Virus record (IMG/VR): IMGVR_UViG_3300037493_001361
Coordinates: 1 to 23,748 of that record
Length of the DNA: 23,748 nt
From: a virus
Reading direction: 5' to 3' (one strand)
Both the position numbers and the translations under genes were made by a program. The first letter of the stretch is position 1. Each line of letters opens with the position of its first letter. Below, in pieces: positions 13,939-22,186 of this stretch. The notes below the pieces were generated by a model. That model searched no databases, was not told where the DNA came from, and saw nothing but the letters and a program-made list of their open reading frames with translations.

Positions 13939-16677
13939 CTATACTATTTTAGGTCTTAAAGTGAAATTAACTAAGCCGTTATAAGGCGAATACTGCATAT
14001 CTTCTATCCATCCGTATTCCATTGTGCTACTTCCACATTGATAGCCTATTAAGCCATAAGGGTTAGCTTTTACGGTTAGATATTGAACATAAGTCATAGG
14101 ATATTCAAAGGTCACTAATTCAGGGTAAAATAAAGGATAGTTAGCTGTTGGGTCTGCGAAGTTATCTAAAGATATATCTTGGTTTTCTGCTATTGGTGCG
14201 TTCTCTAATCTGCATGGCGTTAATACTTCACCGCTTGCTAATATGTTTCCCTCACCGTTTGTAAACTTAATTGACTTGGTAATGAAATTGCGATAGCTTC
14301 TTAAAATACTTTTCATCCATCGCATTGCGTTACGGGATGGTGCAAGGCGGTAATTGTAAACCGTATCTGGGTTTAATATATTTGTTGGCGAATCTAAACC
14401 CTGTTCAACTCTTAATGCAACATTTGTAGATTGAATATTAAATGGAATACCTGTATTTTCATCTATAACAGCTTCTAATACATCTATCAATGTAGTGTTA
14501 AATGGACCGTTAGCAGCACCAAGAACTGTAAATGTGCCGTTGTTCGATGTTGTGCCTGTTATAGAAATTGTATCATTTACTGCAATCTCATAATCTTGCC
14601 CCTGCAAAACAATTAAACCTCCAAAGGCAATAAATTGCCCTATTGGGTTATATTCATAAGGCTGTCTTGTAAGGCATAGGAAAAATATATCATTATCGTA
14701 ACGAGAATCAGCAGTAGTTAGTCCGTATTGTCTGCGCGTCCATTCGATAGCGTAATCAGAAGCTAAGAATTTACAGGTTACGTCTAATTCGTTTTTGAGT
14801 TCAGATAATTCAGTCCTATATTGGTGCAGTGTAAAAATATCATTAAGCCCGTTTATATTCCACGTTTTCCATTTATCGTAACCTATTTTTATTGTCGAAA
14901 AAATAAGTGATGCATCAACTTTTCTAACAACTGCGCGAATAGAATCACATTCCATTAAAACAGAATTATTATAGAAGTATTCTTGCGGTTCAACTCTAAT
15001 TAGTTTCTTGTTTTCATATGGTCGAAATGTATCATCCTCTAAACCCATTCCGATATTATCAGTAGAGTTTAAAGCATTAAACATATCCTGCATTGATACG
15101 GTCATCTTTTGCTGTGTTGAGCCGTCAGAGTTTGGAGCATTTCTTATTCTTAATCCGTTTAATACCGCCCTTAATCCACCACACCCATCACTTGCACTTA
15201 CATAAGGCTCTGCATCGGTTCTACCAAAGTAATCTGAATAAACGCGCATACAGTCATTTGTTGTTGATTCAACACATCTGCTTAATGTTTCGTTTATTAA
15301 ATAAACACCCGCCTTAGTTGGGTTACATTCTGATTCGCTACTCAAATCAATTAGCAAATCATTGTTTATTCTTATTGTAGGGTTGTTCTGTAATGAATCA
15401 GATTTAAAACATGAATAGAAAAAGTAATAGAAAATACTTTGACCTGCATTTAACGTGATAGTTTGGTCGAATGAGTATGTGAAGTTTTGCGTATCTGGAA
15501 CTGAACCTGTAAAGCTGTAAAGTGTAGTGTTATCTATTAAAGTTCCACCAAACGCAGAATCACCTATGTAAATTAGAAACTTTAAATCTTCACTTCTATT
15601 CGCTGAATAAGTATTTATAAATGTGCCGCTAAATGAAATTCTTACCCTAACTTGGAAAGACGGGCATATTGGCAACAAATCTAATTTCAATACTGCACTT
15701 GGATTGCTGTCTGCATTTATACCGTTTGGTGCATATTCTGAAATACTGCCATTCATTGTTGATAGGTCAGACTGAATAACGTTTGATGCTAAAGTAAACC
15801 ATCCGTTACGACTTCCCGCTAAAAAACCTCCTGTTCCATTAGGTAAATATCCTGTTGGGTCTGATGGTGTTGTTGGGTTTTGTATGGCATATACACTTAC
15901 TTGTTCTGTTGATACCGCTTTTGATTCTAAGAATATAATCTTTGATGGTAATGATATTTCCTTATTCAATCCAATATAAGCAGGTAAGGTAAATAGCAAT
16001 AAACAACCTTGCAAATGCACACCGTTGTATGCTTCATTAGTAATTGATTCGGCAACTACAAACGTGCTTCTATCGTAGAAAGGATCGTATGAATATGATA
16101 CAACCGTAAACGTCCCGTTGTTACTTGCTGAATCGGTTATAACTATTTGCACTCCGTCAATAGTTCCGGCAAATTCACCTAAAACATTTATTGTATGTGG
16201 CGCAACAAATTCAGCAACAACATCATCATCAAACTCGGTGCAAACTTTATCGAATGTATTTAATGAATCTAAATCTACCTGTTGGTCGTAACGGTTGCGG
16301 AATATCATTAGGCAATCTAAAGCCTCTAATGATACTTCTGAATAGCATTCATCACCGCAAATGTCTTTATATGTAGAAAACACAAACCGCCCTAAATAAA
16401 GTTGTTCGTATGGGTCACCTTCTGCACATTGATATTCTATAAGTAGTTGAACATTTGCACTTGCCCCGTATGCTTCATAAGCTGTTTTAAGTATTCCAAA
16501 CCCATCACCAACAAACTGTAAAGACGCAACAGAATCATCGGCAAAGTCAAAAAAGCCATGCCAAACTTTATCCCGTTTCATTCTTAGATTTATACCATCC
16601 CACCCAATAGGCTCATCTATTACGGTAGAAATACCTAACGGGTTAGTAGTATAATCTATGATGGTGAATGTTAGCAT
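13939..16677 (-). CDS. Large tail or baseplate protein with two repeated beta modules (912 aa)
   Basis: This 912-residue protein follows the tape measure, where the distal tail and hub proteins usually lie. The N-terminus (MLTFTIIDYTTNPLGISTVI, then WDGINLRMKRDKVWHGFFDF) reads like a tail-hub N-terminal region. Two internal modules share the core SNNGTFTV, at residues 185-192 and 711-718, each preceded by strand-rich sequence with an Asp/Asn-Thr-Ile pattern and followed by a further strand. About 520 residues separate them, with a Ser- and Asn-rich central region. A tail tip or host-binding role is likely. The N-terminus sits only a few bases from the lipoprotein promoter region on the other strand. 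Module identity beyond the core was not aligned. Confidence 0.6.
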   Translation of the reverse strand: MLTFTIIDYTTNPLGISTVIDEPIGWDGINLRMKRDKVWHGFFDFADDSVASLQFVGDGFGILKTAYEAYGASANVQLLIEYQCAEGDPYEQLYLGRFVFSTYKDICGDECYSEVSLEALDCLMIFRNRYDQQVDLDSLNTFDKVCTEFDDDVVAEFVAPHTINVLGEFAGTIDGVQIVITDSASNNGTFTVVSYSYDPFYDRSTFVVAESITNEAYNGVHLQGCLLLFTLPAYIGLNKEISLPSKIIFLESKAVSTEQVSVYAIQNPTTPSDPTGYLPNGTGGFLAGSRNGWFTLASNVIQSDLSTMNGSISEYAPNGINADSNPSAVLKLDLLPICPSFQVRVRISFSGTFINTYSANRSEDLKFLIYIGDSAFGGTLIDNTTLYSFTGSVPDTQNFTYSFDQTITLNAGQSIFYYFFYSCFKSDSLQNNPTIRINNDLLIDLSSESECNPTKAGVYLINETLSRCVESTTNDCMRVYSDYFGRTDAEPYVSASDGCGGLRAVLNGLRIRNAPNSDGSTQQKMTVSMQDMFNALNSTDNIGMGLEDDTFRPYENKKLIRVEPQEYFYNNSVLMECDSIRAVVRKVDASLIFSTIKIGYDKWKTWNINGLNDIFTLHQYRTELSELKNELDVTCKFLASDYAIEWTRRQYGLTTADSRYDNDIFFLCLTRQPYEYNPIGQFIAFGGLIVLQGQDYEIAVNDTISITGTTSNNGTFTVLGAANGPFNTTLIDVLEAVIDENTGIPFNIQSTNVALRVEQGLDSPTNILNPDTVYNYRLAPSRNAMRWMKSILRSYRNFITKSIKFTNGEGNILASGEVLTPCRLENAPIAENQDISLDNFADPTANYPLFYPELVTFEYPMTYVQYLTVKANPYGLIGYQCGSSTMEYGWIEDMQYSPYNGLVNFTLRPKIV

Positions 16678-16684
16678 TTTTTTA

Positions 16685-16709
16685 TTTGAAAATGTTTATT
16701 ATACATTTG
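16685..16709 (+). promoter_or_regulatory. Promoter candidate for the lipoprotein gene
   Basis: TACATTTG at 16702-16709 matches the TAnnTTTG -7 box; TTTG at 16685-16688 could be part of an upstream element, but the gap of 13 bases is short. The ATG is only five bases after the box, so a transcript would be nearly leaderless. TATTTGAAAA at 16683-16692 is identical to 5700-5709 ahead of the other plus-strand gene group. Confidence 0.35.
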
Positions 16710-16713
16710 TAGT

Positions 16714-16911
16714 ATGAAAAAAATAATCTTCGCATCTATTATCATAGCTTCTTTCAGTTCTTGCACTAAACAATGTTTCAAATGTTCTATTGAAAAAGTT
16801 GATAGAAACGGTCAGGTAATAGGAACTACCAATGAAAGATATTGTATTGACAAAGATAGTTATCAATACCAAACAATTAAGAACGACCCCGCTTGTAAGG
16901 CGAGTATTTAA
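16714..16911 (+). CDS. Small predicted lipoprotein, possible superinfection-exclusion moron
   Basis: This 65-residue protein begins MKKIIFASIIIASFSSCTK: charged start, hydrophobic core, then FSSC with Cys17 as the lipobox Cys. That is a signal peptidase II site, so the mature product would be a 49-residue lipoprotein anchored in the host membrane. The mature part has four further Cys (CFKC, YC, AC) and a charged beta-turn region. The gene is on the plus strand, alone, between two minus-strand tail genes, with its own promoter-like element and only one base to the tape measure stop, a typical moron layout. Small phage lipoproteins can block superinfection at the cell surface, but no homology to a known one is visible. 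A remnant of host DNA is the alternative. Confidence 0.65.
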   Translation: MKKIIFASIIIASFSSCTKQCFKCSIEKVDRNGQVIGTTNERYCIDKDSYQYQTIKNDPACKASI

Positions 16912-16912
16912 T

Positions 16913-19273
16913 TTAGCTTTCATATCGGTTATTTAAACTTTGAACCTTTTTGCCTTTTTCAATTACATGCAAAGAGAAACCGCCTTTATCAATATTTATA
17001 TGTGTTTGAGGGTTTGCCCTTAATTCTTCAGCTATTACTTTGCCCAATTTCTTGTAATCTATATCCTGTTTAACAACAACAGCATTTAAGCCACTTATTT
17101 CAGGTGCGTGTGGCATCGGTGGATAATAAGCCGCTTGCAGTAGTTTAGGCAAATCTTCATTTTTAATACCAGCTAACTGCTTATTTATTTCAGTAGGAAC
17201 TACACGCTCCCCAATGTTCAAACGAGCGTGAACGGTATCAACTCCGCTTGGTGCGTTCCCTTGTTCTACATATTCAGTTCCCTTTGCGTATGCTGGAGGT
17301 TTTGCACCTGCTATTAACCCAACCTGTAAAGCTGTTGATGCAATTATAGAAGCAAGCCCAACGAAGAACGCAGGGTTAGGAACAACACCAACAACCGGAG
17401 GCGCGGATGCCATTAAAGTAGTAATTGCCAATGCACCGTTTATAATAGCTTGTTCTTGTTTAGCCTGTTGTTCTGCTTTCCATTGCTTTAATTTTAAAGC
17501 CGCTTCTTGTTTAGCATACTTTTCATCAATAGCCGCCTTTTGCCCGTCTGTTAGGTTTTTATTCTCTAATTCTTTAGTCTTTTTCTTTTCTAATAACTTA
17601 ATACCTTCTTCGTATTCTTTGTTAATTCTATCATTTTGTATATTGAATAGAGAGTTTGATAGTTGTTCTGCAAACTTTATAGATGCCGTTGCTACACTCT
17701 TTTGCAAGTCTAATTCCTCTTTTGCTTTTTTATCTTGAGCAACACCTATTTCATGCAACTGCTTCAACTTTGCATCTTCTGAAATCTTCCACTCCTCACG
17801 TTTTTTCTTTTCCCATTCTTGGAAATCCTCAAAAGACATTGTTTCAAATGCAGTTTGAATTTCTGCCAAATGATTATAATAATCTTCCTCAAACTTTATC
17901 CTATCTTCGTTATTGCTTTTAATTTGTGCAAGTGCCGCAATATGTTCTCTGTAATCTTTTATTTCTTTATTCCATCTGTCATCACGTTGTTTCTTTAATT
18001 CTTCCCATTCAGCATCGCTACGTTTTAGTAATTCGTCAAAGTATGCTTTATCGGCTTGTTCTTTTGCTTTTTTATTATCATCGTCAATCTTAGAACCTGA
18101 CTTTTTAAGGTCGTTAATACGTTTTTGAGATTCTATAATTTCGCCATCACCTGCTAATATTTGTGCTTTTAGCGCGATGTAACTTGCACTTTCTTCTCCA
18201 AAAGTTTTCTTTATTGATTCTGATGCCGTTTCTTGTCCTTTTACGCGAATTTTAATCGCATCTTGCAATTTTTCTTCGTAAGAAATTTTAATACTAATTG
18301 CTTCTCTTTCTGTTTTGGCATTTAATAAATCTCGTTCATGTTGATTTTTTGCTGACTTATCTCTATTCTTTATTCTTGTTTCTTCTTTCTTATCCTCAAG
18401 TTCCTGTAAATCTGATAGTGCTTTTTTACGTGCCGCTATTTCTTCTTCTGTTTCCTGTTGCTTATTAAGCCAATAGATTAAACCTACAACTGCCGCAACT
18501 AAAACTGTAACGCCTCCAGTAGCAGCAGCCCAAGCAGCAGCAGAACTAATAGCAAATCTCTTTTGGATAAACTCAACTACTGTTAATGCCGCCCCGTATG
18601 CCTGTGTAGCTATACCCCCTTTCTCTGTTGCAATATTCGCTAATTCCTGCACCCCTTGAAGTGCCGCCATTGCGCCCTGAACTTTTAGTAAAGTCTTTTG
18701 GACGTTTTCGTTCTCGCTACCTAAAGCCGCCATTGTGCCGGTAACTAAACTAAACCCTGCCGCCATACCACGCGCCCCCTGCACCAATGTATCAAATACG
18801 CGAGTGTCAGAAGCTAGCTTCTTAATTTCGCCCCTTGTATCGCCAATAGTATCTTGTAATTCAGCCGTTGCCTTTGCTAATTCTTTAAACTGCTTTGTGC
18901 CACTTTGCCCCAATGCTGCCATCGTTGCAAGTTCTTTTTGCATTGCCTTTAATGCCCCTGTTGCTGTCCCGTATTTAGTAATTAACGCCTCTGTTACTTT
19001 ACCTTGCTCGTATAGCTTCTCAACCGCGCCCTGTAAGTCTTTAGAGTATTCTTTTATAGCACCATTAGCAACAGTTTTGTTTAAGTCCTGTAAGTTAGTG
19101 GCTAATTGCTTAGTGCCTTGTTCGGCTTGTTGGTTTGCCTTGTTTACTTCCGCGAACGCAGTTTCGTAATCCTTTCCAGTTTTGATTACCTGCTTATCTA
19201 CGTCCTGTAAACTTTTTTGAAGTTGGTCTGTATTGCCTATAAAGTCAATTACTACCGTATTATCTTGTGCCAC
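16913..19273 (-). CDS. Tail tape measure protein
   Basis: This is a 786-residue protein, the second longest in the window. It starts with GTG 19273 (MAQDNTVVIDFIGNTDQLQK), the usual short beta start of tape measures. It has long heptad-rich coiled-coil stretches at about 20-160 and 275-605, with Lys/Glu-rich runs. Two hydrophobic segments are visible: about 242-269 (ISSAAAWAAATGGVTVLVAA) and 609-658 (ending with QVGLIAGAK), as in tape measures that cross the host membrane. A C-terminal region follows with GERVVPTEIN. The chaperone gene and its frameshift precede it, the standard tape-measure neighbour. By the common rule of about 0.15 nm per residue, the tail would be near 115-120 nm, an inference only. 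Confidence 0.85.
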   Translation of the reverse strand: MAQDNTVVIDFIGNTDQLQKSLQDVDKQVIKTGKDYETAFAEVNKANQQAEQGTKQLATNLQDLNKTVANGAIKEYSKDLQGAVEKLYEQGKVTEALITKYGTATGALKAMQKELATMAALGQSGTKQFKELAKATAELQDTIGDTRGEIKKLASDTRVFDTLVQGARGMAAGFSLVTGTMAALGSENENVQKTLLKVQGAMAALQGVQELANIATEKGGIATQAYGAALTVVEFIQKRFAISSAAAWAAATGGVTVLVAAVVGLIYWLNKQQETEEEIAARKKALSDLQELEDKKEETRIKNRDKSAKNQHERDLLNAKTEREAISIKISYEEKLQDAIKIRVKGQETASESIKKTFGEESASYIALKAQILAGDGEIIESQKRINDLKKSGSKIDDDNKKAKEQADKAYFDELLKRSDAEWEELKKQRDDRWNKEIKDYREHIAALAQIKSNNEDRIKFEEDYYNHLAEIQTAFETMSFEDFQEWEKKKREEWKISEDAKLKQLHEIGVAQDKKAKEELDLQKSVATASIKFAEQLSNSLFNIQNDRINKEYEEGIKLLEKKKTKELENKNLTDGQKAAIDEKYAKQEAALKLKQWKAEQQAKQEQAIINGALAITTLMASAPPVVGVVPNPAFFVGLASIIASTALQVGLIAGAKPPAYAKGTEYVEQGNAPSGVDTVHARLNIGERVVPTEINKQLAGIKNEDLPKLLQAAYYPPMPHAPEISGLNAVVVKQDIDYKKLGKVIAEELRANPQTHINIDKGGFSLHVIEKGKKVQSLNNRYES

Positions 19274-20011
19274 CCTGTTTCATTTGAGGGTTATTTTGTT
19301 TTGTAGTGAGGGCTTTATTTAGCTTACTCATAAATTCGTAAATCGTATCGTTTATACTGCTCCACTTACTTTCATCTCCTCCGAGAATAACCGTTCTGTA
19401 AAGTTCGGTAAATCTTTCTTCTGTTGCCCCGACAATATCGTTAAGACTTTTCCCAACTGTGCTTTGTCTAACTCCTTTTGAATCTCTGTATAGCTCAGGG
19501 AACTCGTAGCGGAATCGTTCAAGTAAGGAAGTAACCTCACTATTGGTTCGTGCAAAAAAAAAGCAAGAGCCGATTCATGCTTCTTCCAATGTTCAATCTT
19601 TTTAGCCGCGTAACTCCATTCCCAATCATCGGGATTCTCTGAATTATCAAAGAATACAACAGATGCTAACTTATAAACCAAGTCCTCACTATGCACCCAA
19701 GTTAAACGCTCCTTTAATTGGTTGTTTAAAGTCAATACACTTGATAATTCTTTTAAACCTACCTTACCAGTTGTCAATACTTTTTCAACTGCCTTAACGT
19801 GAGCGTCTAAATAAAACGCATCACATTTCATGCTTAGTTCATCATATACTGAAAAGAACTTTAACGCTCTTTTGTATGGCAGATTTGCGATAGTGTCAAA
19901 CTCTTTATAATCAACACCGCCAACAGTAAAAGCATATTTGGTAACGTGCTTTGTAGCGGTAAACTTTGAATATCCGAAAAGGTTATATTTTATCTTATCT
20001 ATAAATCGCAT
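19260..20011 (-). CDS. Tail assembly chaperone, -1 frameshift fusion product
   Basis: Reading begins at ATG 20011 and runs in the zero frame for 152 codons. A -1 slip on the nine-T run at 19554-19562 then leads to a stop TAA at 19260-19262. The fusion would be 250 residues. The extension after the slip begins FARTNSEVTSLLERF and includes ELYRDSKGV, NDIVGATEERFTELYR and EFMSKLNKALTTKQ, a clean amphipathic, coding-like stretch of about 98 residues that ends 14 bases inside the tape measure start. The layout matches the G/GT chaperone pairs of long-tailed phages, in which a minor fraction of ribosomes shift -1 and the fusion helps the tape measure fold. By hand count the third-position GC of the extension (22 of 66 codons) is lower than the zero frame over the same interval (32 of 66), so the -1 frame is the more gene-like. 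Confidence 0.7.
19352..20011 (-). CDS. Tail assembly chaperone, zero-frame (short) product
   Basis: Same start as the fusion; without the slip translation continues to the stop at 19352, giving 219 residues (MRFIDKIKYNLFGYSKFTAT..., ending EEMKVSGAV). The last 67 codons overlap the -1 extension. The protein is a mixed alpha/beta chaperone-like product without a recognised domain name; its place before the tape measure is the evidence. The zero frame after the slip has more G or C at third positions than the window's usual, perhaps because both frames are constrained. If the T run is miscounted in the assembly, this product may be an artefact and only a single 250-residue frame would exist. 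Confidence 0.65.
   Translation of the reverse strand: MRFIDKIKYNLFGYSKFTATKHVTKYAFTVGGVDYKEFDTIANLPYKRALKFFSVYDELSMKCDAFYLDAHVKAVEKVLTTGKVGLKELSSVLTLNNQLKERLTWVHSEDLVYKLASVVFFDNSENPDDWEWSYAAKKIEHWKKHESALAFFLHEPIVRLLPYLNDSATSSLSYTEIQKELDKAQLGKVLTILSGQQKKDLPNFTERLFSEEMKVSGAV
19554..19562 (-). other. Slippery homopolymer (nine T on the coding strand)
   Basis: The chaperone reads GCT TTT TTT TTG CAC here, and T TTT TTT is a slippery heptamer for -1 slippage at codons 151-152. The two Phe codons re-pair perfectly after the slip. Nine identical bases also raise the chance of an assembly error, so the frame should be checked. Confidence 0.6.
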
Positions 20012-20235
20012 AAATCGTTTACTATGTTAGAAATCAAACCTCCTTTTATTGCTTTGCCTCCACTAAATAAATTATACTTACCGCGTGAATAGTATAACTG
20101 TAATTCATATTGACCTTTTCTGCACTTTACTTTTTTACCGTTGCAACTTCCACATTCATGGCATCCAGTCCAAATAGATTTATCCAAACCAATGTTTGTA
20201 AGATAATCATTTGCCTGTATAACACTCATTCCCAT
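19999..20235 (-). CDS. Small Cys-rich hypothetical protein (78 aa)
   Basis: I place the start at ATG 20235, one base after the stop of the membrane-protein gene, giving 78 residues beginning MGMSVIQANDYLTNIG. A GTG start at 20274 would add 13 residues but overlaps the previous gene by 38 bases. The protein has a CHECGSC cluster followed by KCRKGQYELQLYYSRGKYNL, a basic, probably metal-binding segment. It overlaps the chaperone start by 13 bases. No family recognised; it could be a small zinc-binding accessory protein. Confidence 0.55.
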   Translation of the reverse strand: MGMSVIQANDYLTNIGLDKSIWTGCHECGSCNGKKVKCRKGQYELQLYYSRGKYNLFSGGKAIKGGLISNIVNDLCDL

Positions 20236-20236
20236 A

Positions 20237-20539
20237 TTAGCAGCCGTAATCTGTTGAACGTTCCAAAAATGCACAAATAAGTTTATTTAAACCTCCGACA
20301 ATTAACACAGCAAACAATAATTCAAATGTAACAGGCTTAACTTGAACCGTCCAAATAAACACAGTCCAGAATGAAGCCATACAAACCATGCAATCGAATA
20401 AAGGTTTAGCCAACCAATCAACTAATAAAAGTTTAGCCGGTGCGTATAGCCAGTTAAATATCATTCCTTGATGTGCAATAGAAACGTGAATTGCTAAACA
20501 TGCTAAAGATACCTGTAAACAGAATATTAGTAAGTTCAT
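20237..20539 (-). CDS. Small membrane protein (100 aa)
   Basis: This 100-residue hydrophobic protein has three probable transmembrane segments: about 3-20, 28-62 (with DCMVCMASFW near 49-58) and 70-89. A DCMVCMASFW-type motif recalls the CxxC-x-S-F-W element of some small integral membrane proteins, such as DUF1360. Its ATG overlaps the preceding stop (TAATG). A holin or membrane accessory role is possible, but no lysis partner is seen in the window. Function unknown. Confidence 0.6.
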   Translation of the reverse strand: MNLLIFCLQVSLACLAIHVSIAHQGMIFNWLYAPAKLLLVDWLAKPLFDCMVCMASFWTVFIWTVQVKPVTFELLFAVLIVGGLNKLICAFLERSTDYGC

Positions 20540-20910
20540 TACAGTATCACATTTACAGGTGAATTATTGAATAAGAAACTAACCCAAATGCAATCATAAG
20601 TAACACCGCTAAAAGTAAATTGTGTTACGCCTGAATAATAAACATCAACTGCTTTAGCCTCAAACTTAAAATCACCCGCATCTTTACAGAATAACCCTGT
20701 TGGCAGATTAGTAATGTTTGTGCCGTCAATAGTTATCGAACCATCCGCATCCGTTTCAATAGCATCGGTGCAAAATATGTTATTGAACTTATCAGTTATC
20801 CAAATGTAATAATCGGTATTAGCCTCTAAACCGCCAACAATTTGTATTGAATCTGGAAATTGAGATACACTAAACTTATAACATTCAGAACATGATTCGA
20901 GTAAATTCAT
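20539..20910 (-). CDS. Hypothetical protein, possible virion or adhesion domain (123 aa)
   Basis: ATG 20910 (MNLLESCSECYKF) is preferred; the longer frame starts at a TTG. The 123-residue protein has an N-terminal CSEC pair, then a beta-rich region (DSIQIVGGLEANTDYYIWIT) resembling an Ig-like or fibronectin-type fold, with Cys65 and Cys104. It follows terminase with a 25-base gap and overlaps the membrane gene by one base. TAAATTTG at 20917-20924 might be a -7 box, but a transcript from it would be nearly leaderless. Function unknown. Confidence 0.5.
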   Translation of the reverse strand: MNLLESCSECYKFSVSQFPDSIQIVGGLEANTDYYIWITDKFNNIFCTDAIETDADGSITIDGTNITNLPTGLFCKDAGDFKFEAKAVDVYYSGVTQFTFSGVTYDCIWVSFLFNNSPVNVIL

Positions 20911-20935
20911 ATCGTGCAAATTTAAGTAAAATAAA

Positions 20936-22186
20936 TTAGATTCTGAAAAAAGGTTTTACCGCTATATTTAATACATACCTCCATCCGTCCAAGAAGTCAG
21001 AAAAGCGTTTAGTGTTTGACCTGTCTTTAATAATTTTACCATCAAAGTCAACCTCAACATACTGTAAATCATAGATTAGTGGCTTACATTTATCAGGGTC
21101 AATTTCTACATTCCAATTCTTGTGAACTGCGTTTACAAATATTTTATTATCCTCAATACGTGGGTTTACTGTTGGCACTTGCATTTGTTGCATACTCAAA
21201 TTCATTTGCGACTGAATTATTTTATAGTAAGTAAGTGAATCTTTTACCATTGCCGAATGTGAATTACCCGAAGCATCACCAGTAACCATCCAAAGTGAAT
21301 CTGGATAGCTTGCAAGTAACCTATCGCACATCTCATAAACGTTTGAGTTATCCAACTTAATTGATTCAATAGCCCTAACAGTTTGTATTTCGTGTAACAC
21401 CTGAACAACGGTGCAGGTCATAGGGTTTACGTTAAAGTCAAAAGTAGCCCATGTAGTTCTTTGATTATCCCATGTAGTAGGTTTGACTTGACTATCATCA
21501 AAAGCCCAACAGAATTTACCTTCTTTGTTTTCAACTCCCCATTCACCTTTAAAATATATCTTGTAAAGGTTAGGGTCGCTCATTGCTTTATTCTCTAATA
21601 CCTTTCGATATTCAGCGTCAATAAAGTGGTTATCTTGGAATGTAGTTCTTAAACAATCAAATTCAGGTAAAGGCGAATCATGGAAACGTGATTTAAGCCA
21701 ATGCCTTTCGCTTATCGGGTTATAGGTGAACATTATTTGCTTATAATGTGGAGTTTCGCCTCTTAGACGTAAATCTAACTGGTCAAAGTCACTTGCTAAT
21801 AATTCAGTTGCCTCCTCTATCCAAATGCTTGTAATGCCGGCTATTGACTTTAATTTTTCCACATCATCTAAACCTGCTAACAATATTTCATTACCTGAAA
21901 TATGTATAAACCTCATTTCTGATTTATTGATAGTAAATTCAGCACTTAAACCCATATCATCAATAGTATCTCGTAGTAACTGATAAACGGAGGAGCGCAA
22001 AGTATTGGCTACTTTTCTAATGCAAAGAATACGATGTGGCTTTTCAGTCTTTAAACGAATAATAACCTTTTGAGCCGCAAATACAGATTTCCCACTTCCC
22101 GAACCGCCCCACAAATGAAGATAGCGTTTAGTATTACTTAGATACGGAATATAAACATCATTGATTAGTATCTGACTGCTGTTCAT
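20936..22186 (-). CDS. terL: Terminase large subunit
   Basis: This 416-residue protein is the packaging motor. Walker A is GGSGSGKS (residues 27-34), Walker B IWIEEA (121-126) with the Glu-Glu pair, and coupling motif FTYNP (153-157). The C-terminal nuclease shows the expected Asp positions: TFDFNVNP (248-255), GDASG (303-307) and SDFLDGWRY (396-404), a metal-binding set for RNase H-like cutting. Length is typical of PBSX/SPP1-like terminases. It overlaps the small subunit by 29 bases and is followed by small unknown genes and not by the portal, which lies about 9 kb away. Confidence is high on motifs. Confidence 0.95.
   Translation of the reverse strand: MNSSQILINDVYIPYLSNTKRYLHLWGGSGSGKSVFAAQKVIIRLKTEKPHRILCIRKVANTLRSSVYQLLRDTIDDMGLSAEFTINKSEMRFIHISGNEILLAGLDDVEKLKSIAGITSIWIEEATELLASDFDQLDLRLRGETPHYKQIMFTYNPISERHWLKSRFHDSPLPEFDCLRTTFQDNHFIDAEYRKVLENKAMSDPNLYKIYFKGEWGVENKEGKFCWAFDDSQVKPTTWDNQRTTWATFDFNVNPMTCTVVQVLHEIQTVRAIESIKLDNSNVYEMCDRLLASYPDSLWMVTGDASGNSHSAMVKDSLTYYKIIQSQMNLSMQQMQVPTVNPRIEDNKIFVNAVHKNWNVEIDPDKCKPLIYDLQYVEVDFDGKIIKDRSNTKRFSDFLDGWRYVLNIAVKPFFRI

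Noticed and set aside
16699-16923. A 74-residue minus-strand frame opposite the lipoprotein
   Set aside because: The plus-strand frame has a signal peptide and lipobox; the minus frame has none and overlaps the tape measure end.
18735-19169. A 144-residue plus-strand frame
   Set aside because: It lies wholly inside the tape measure gene and has the Ala-, Val- and Cys-rich look of an antisense shadow, with no promoter or overlap logic.
20917-20924. TAAATTTG before the 123-residue gene as a promoter
   Set aside because: No -33 element is visible and the transcript would be nearly leaderless; it is noted only within the gene entry.
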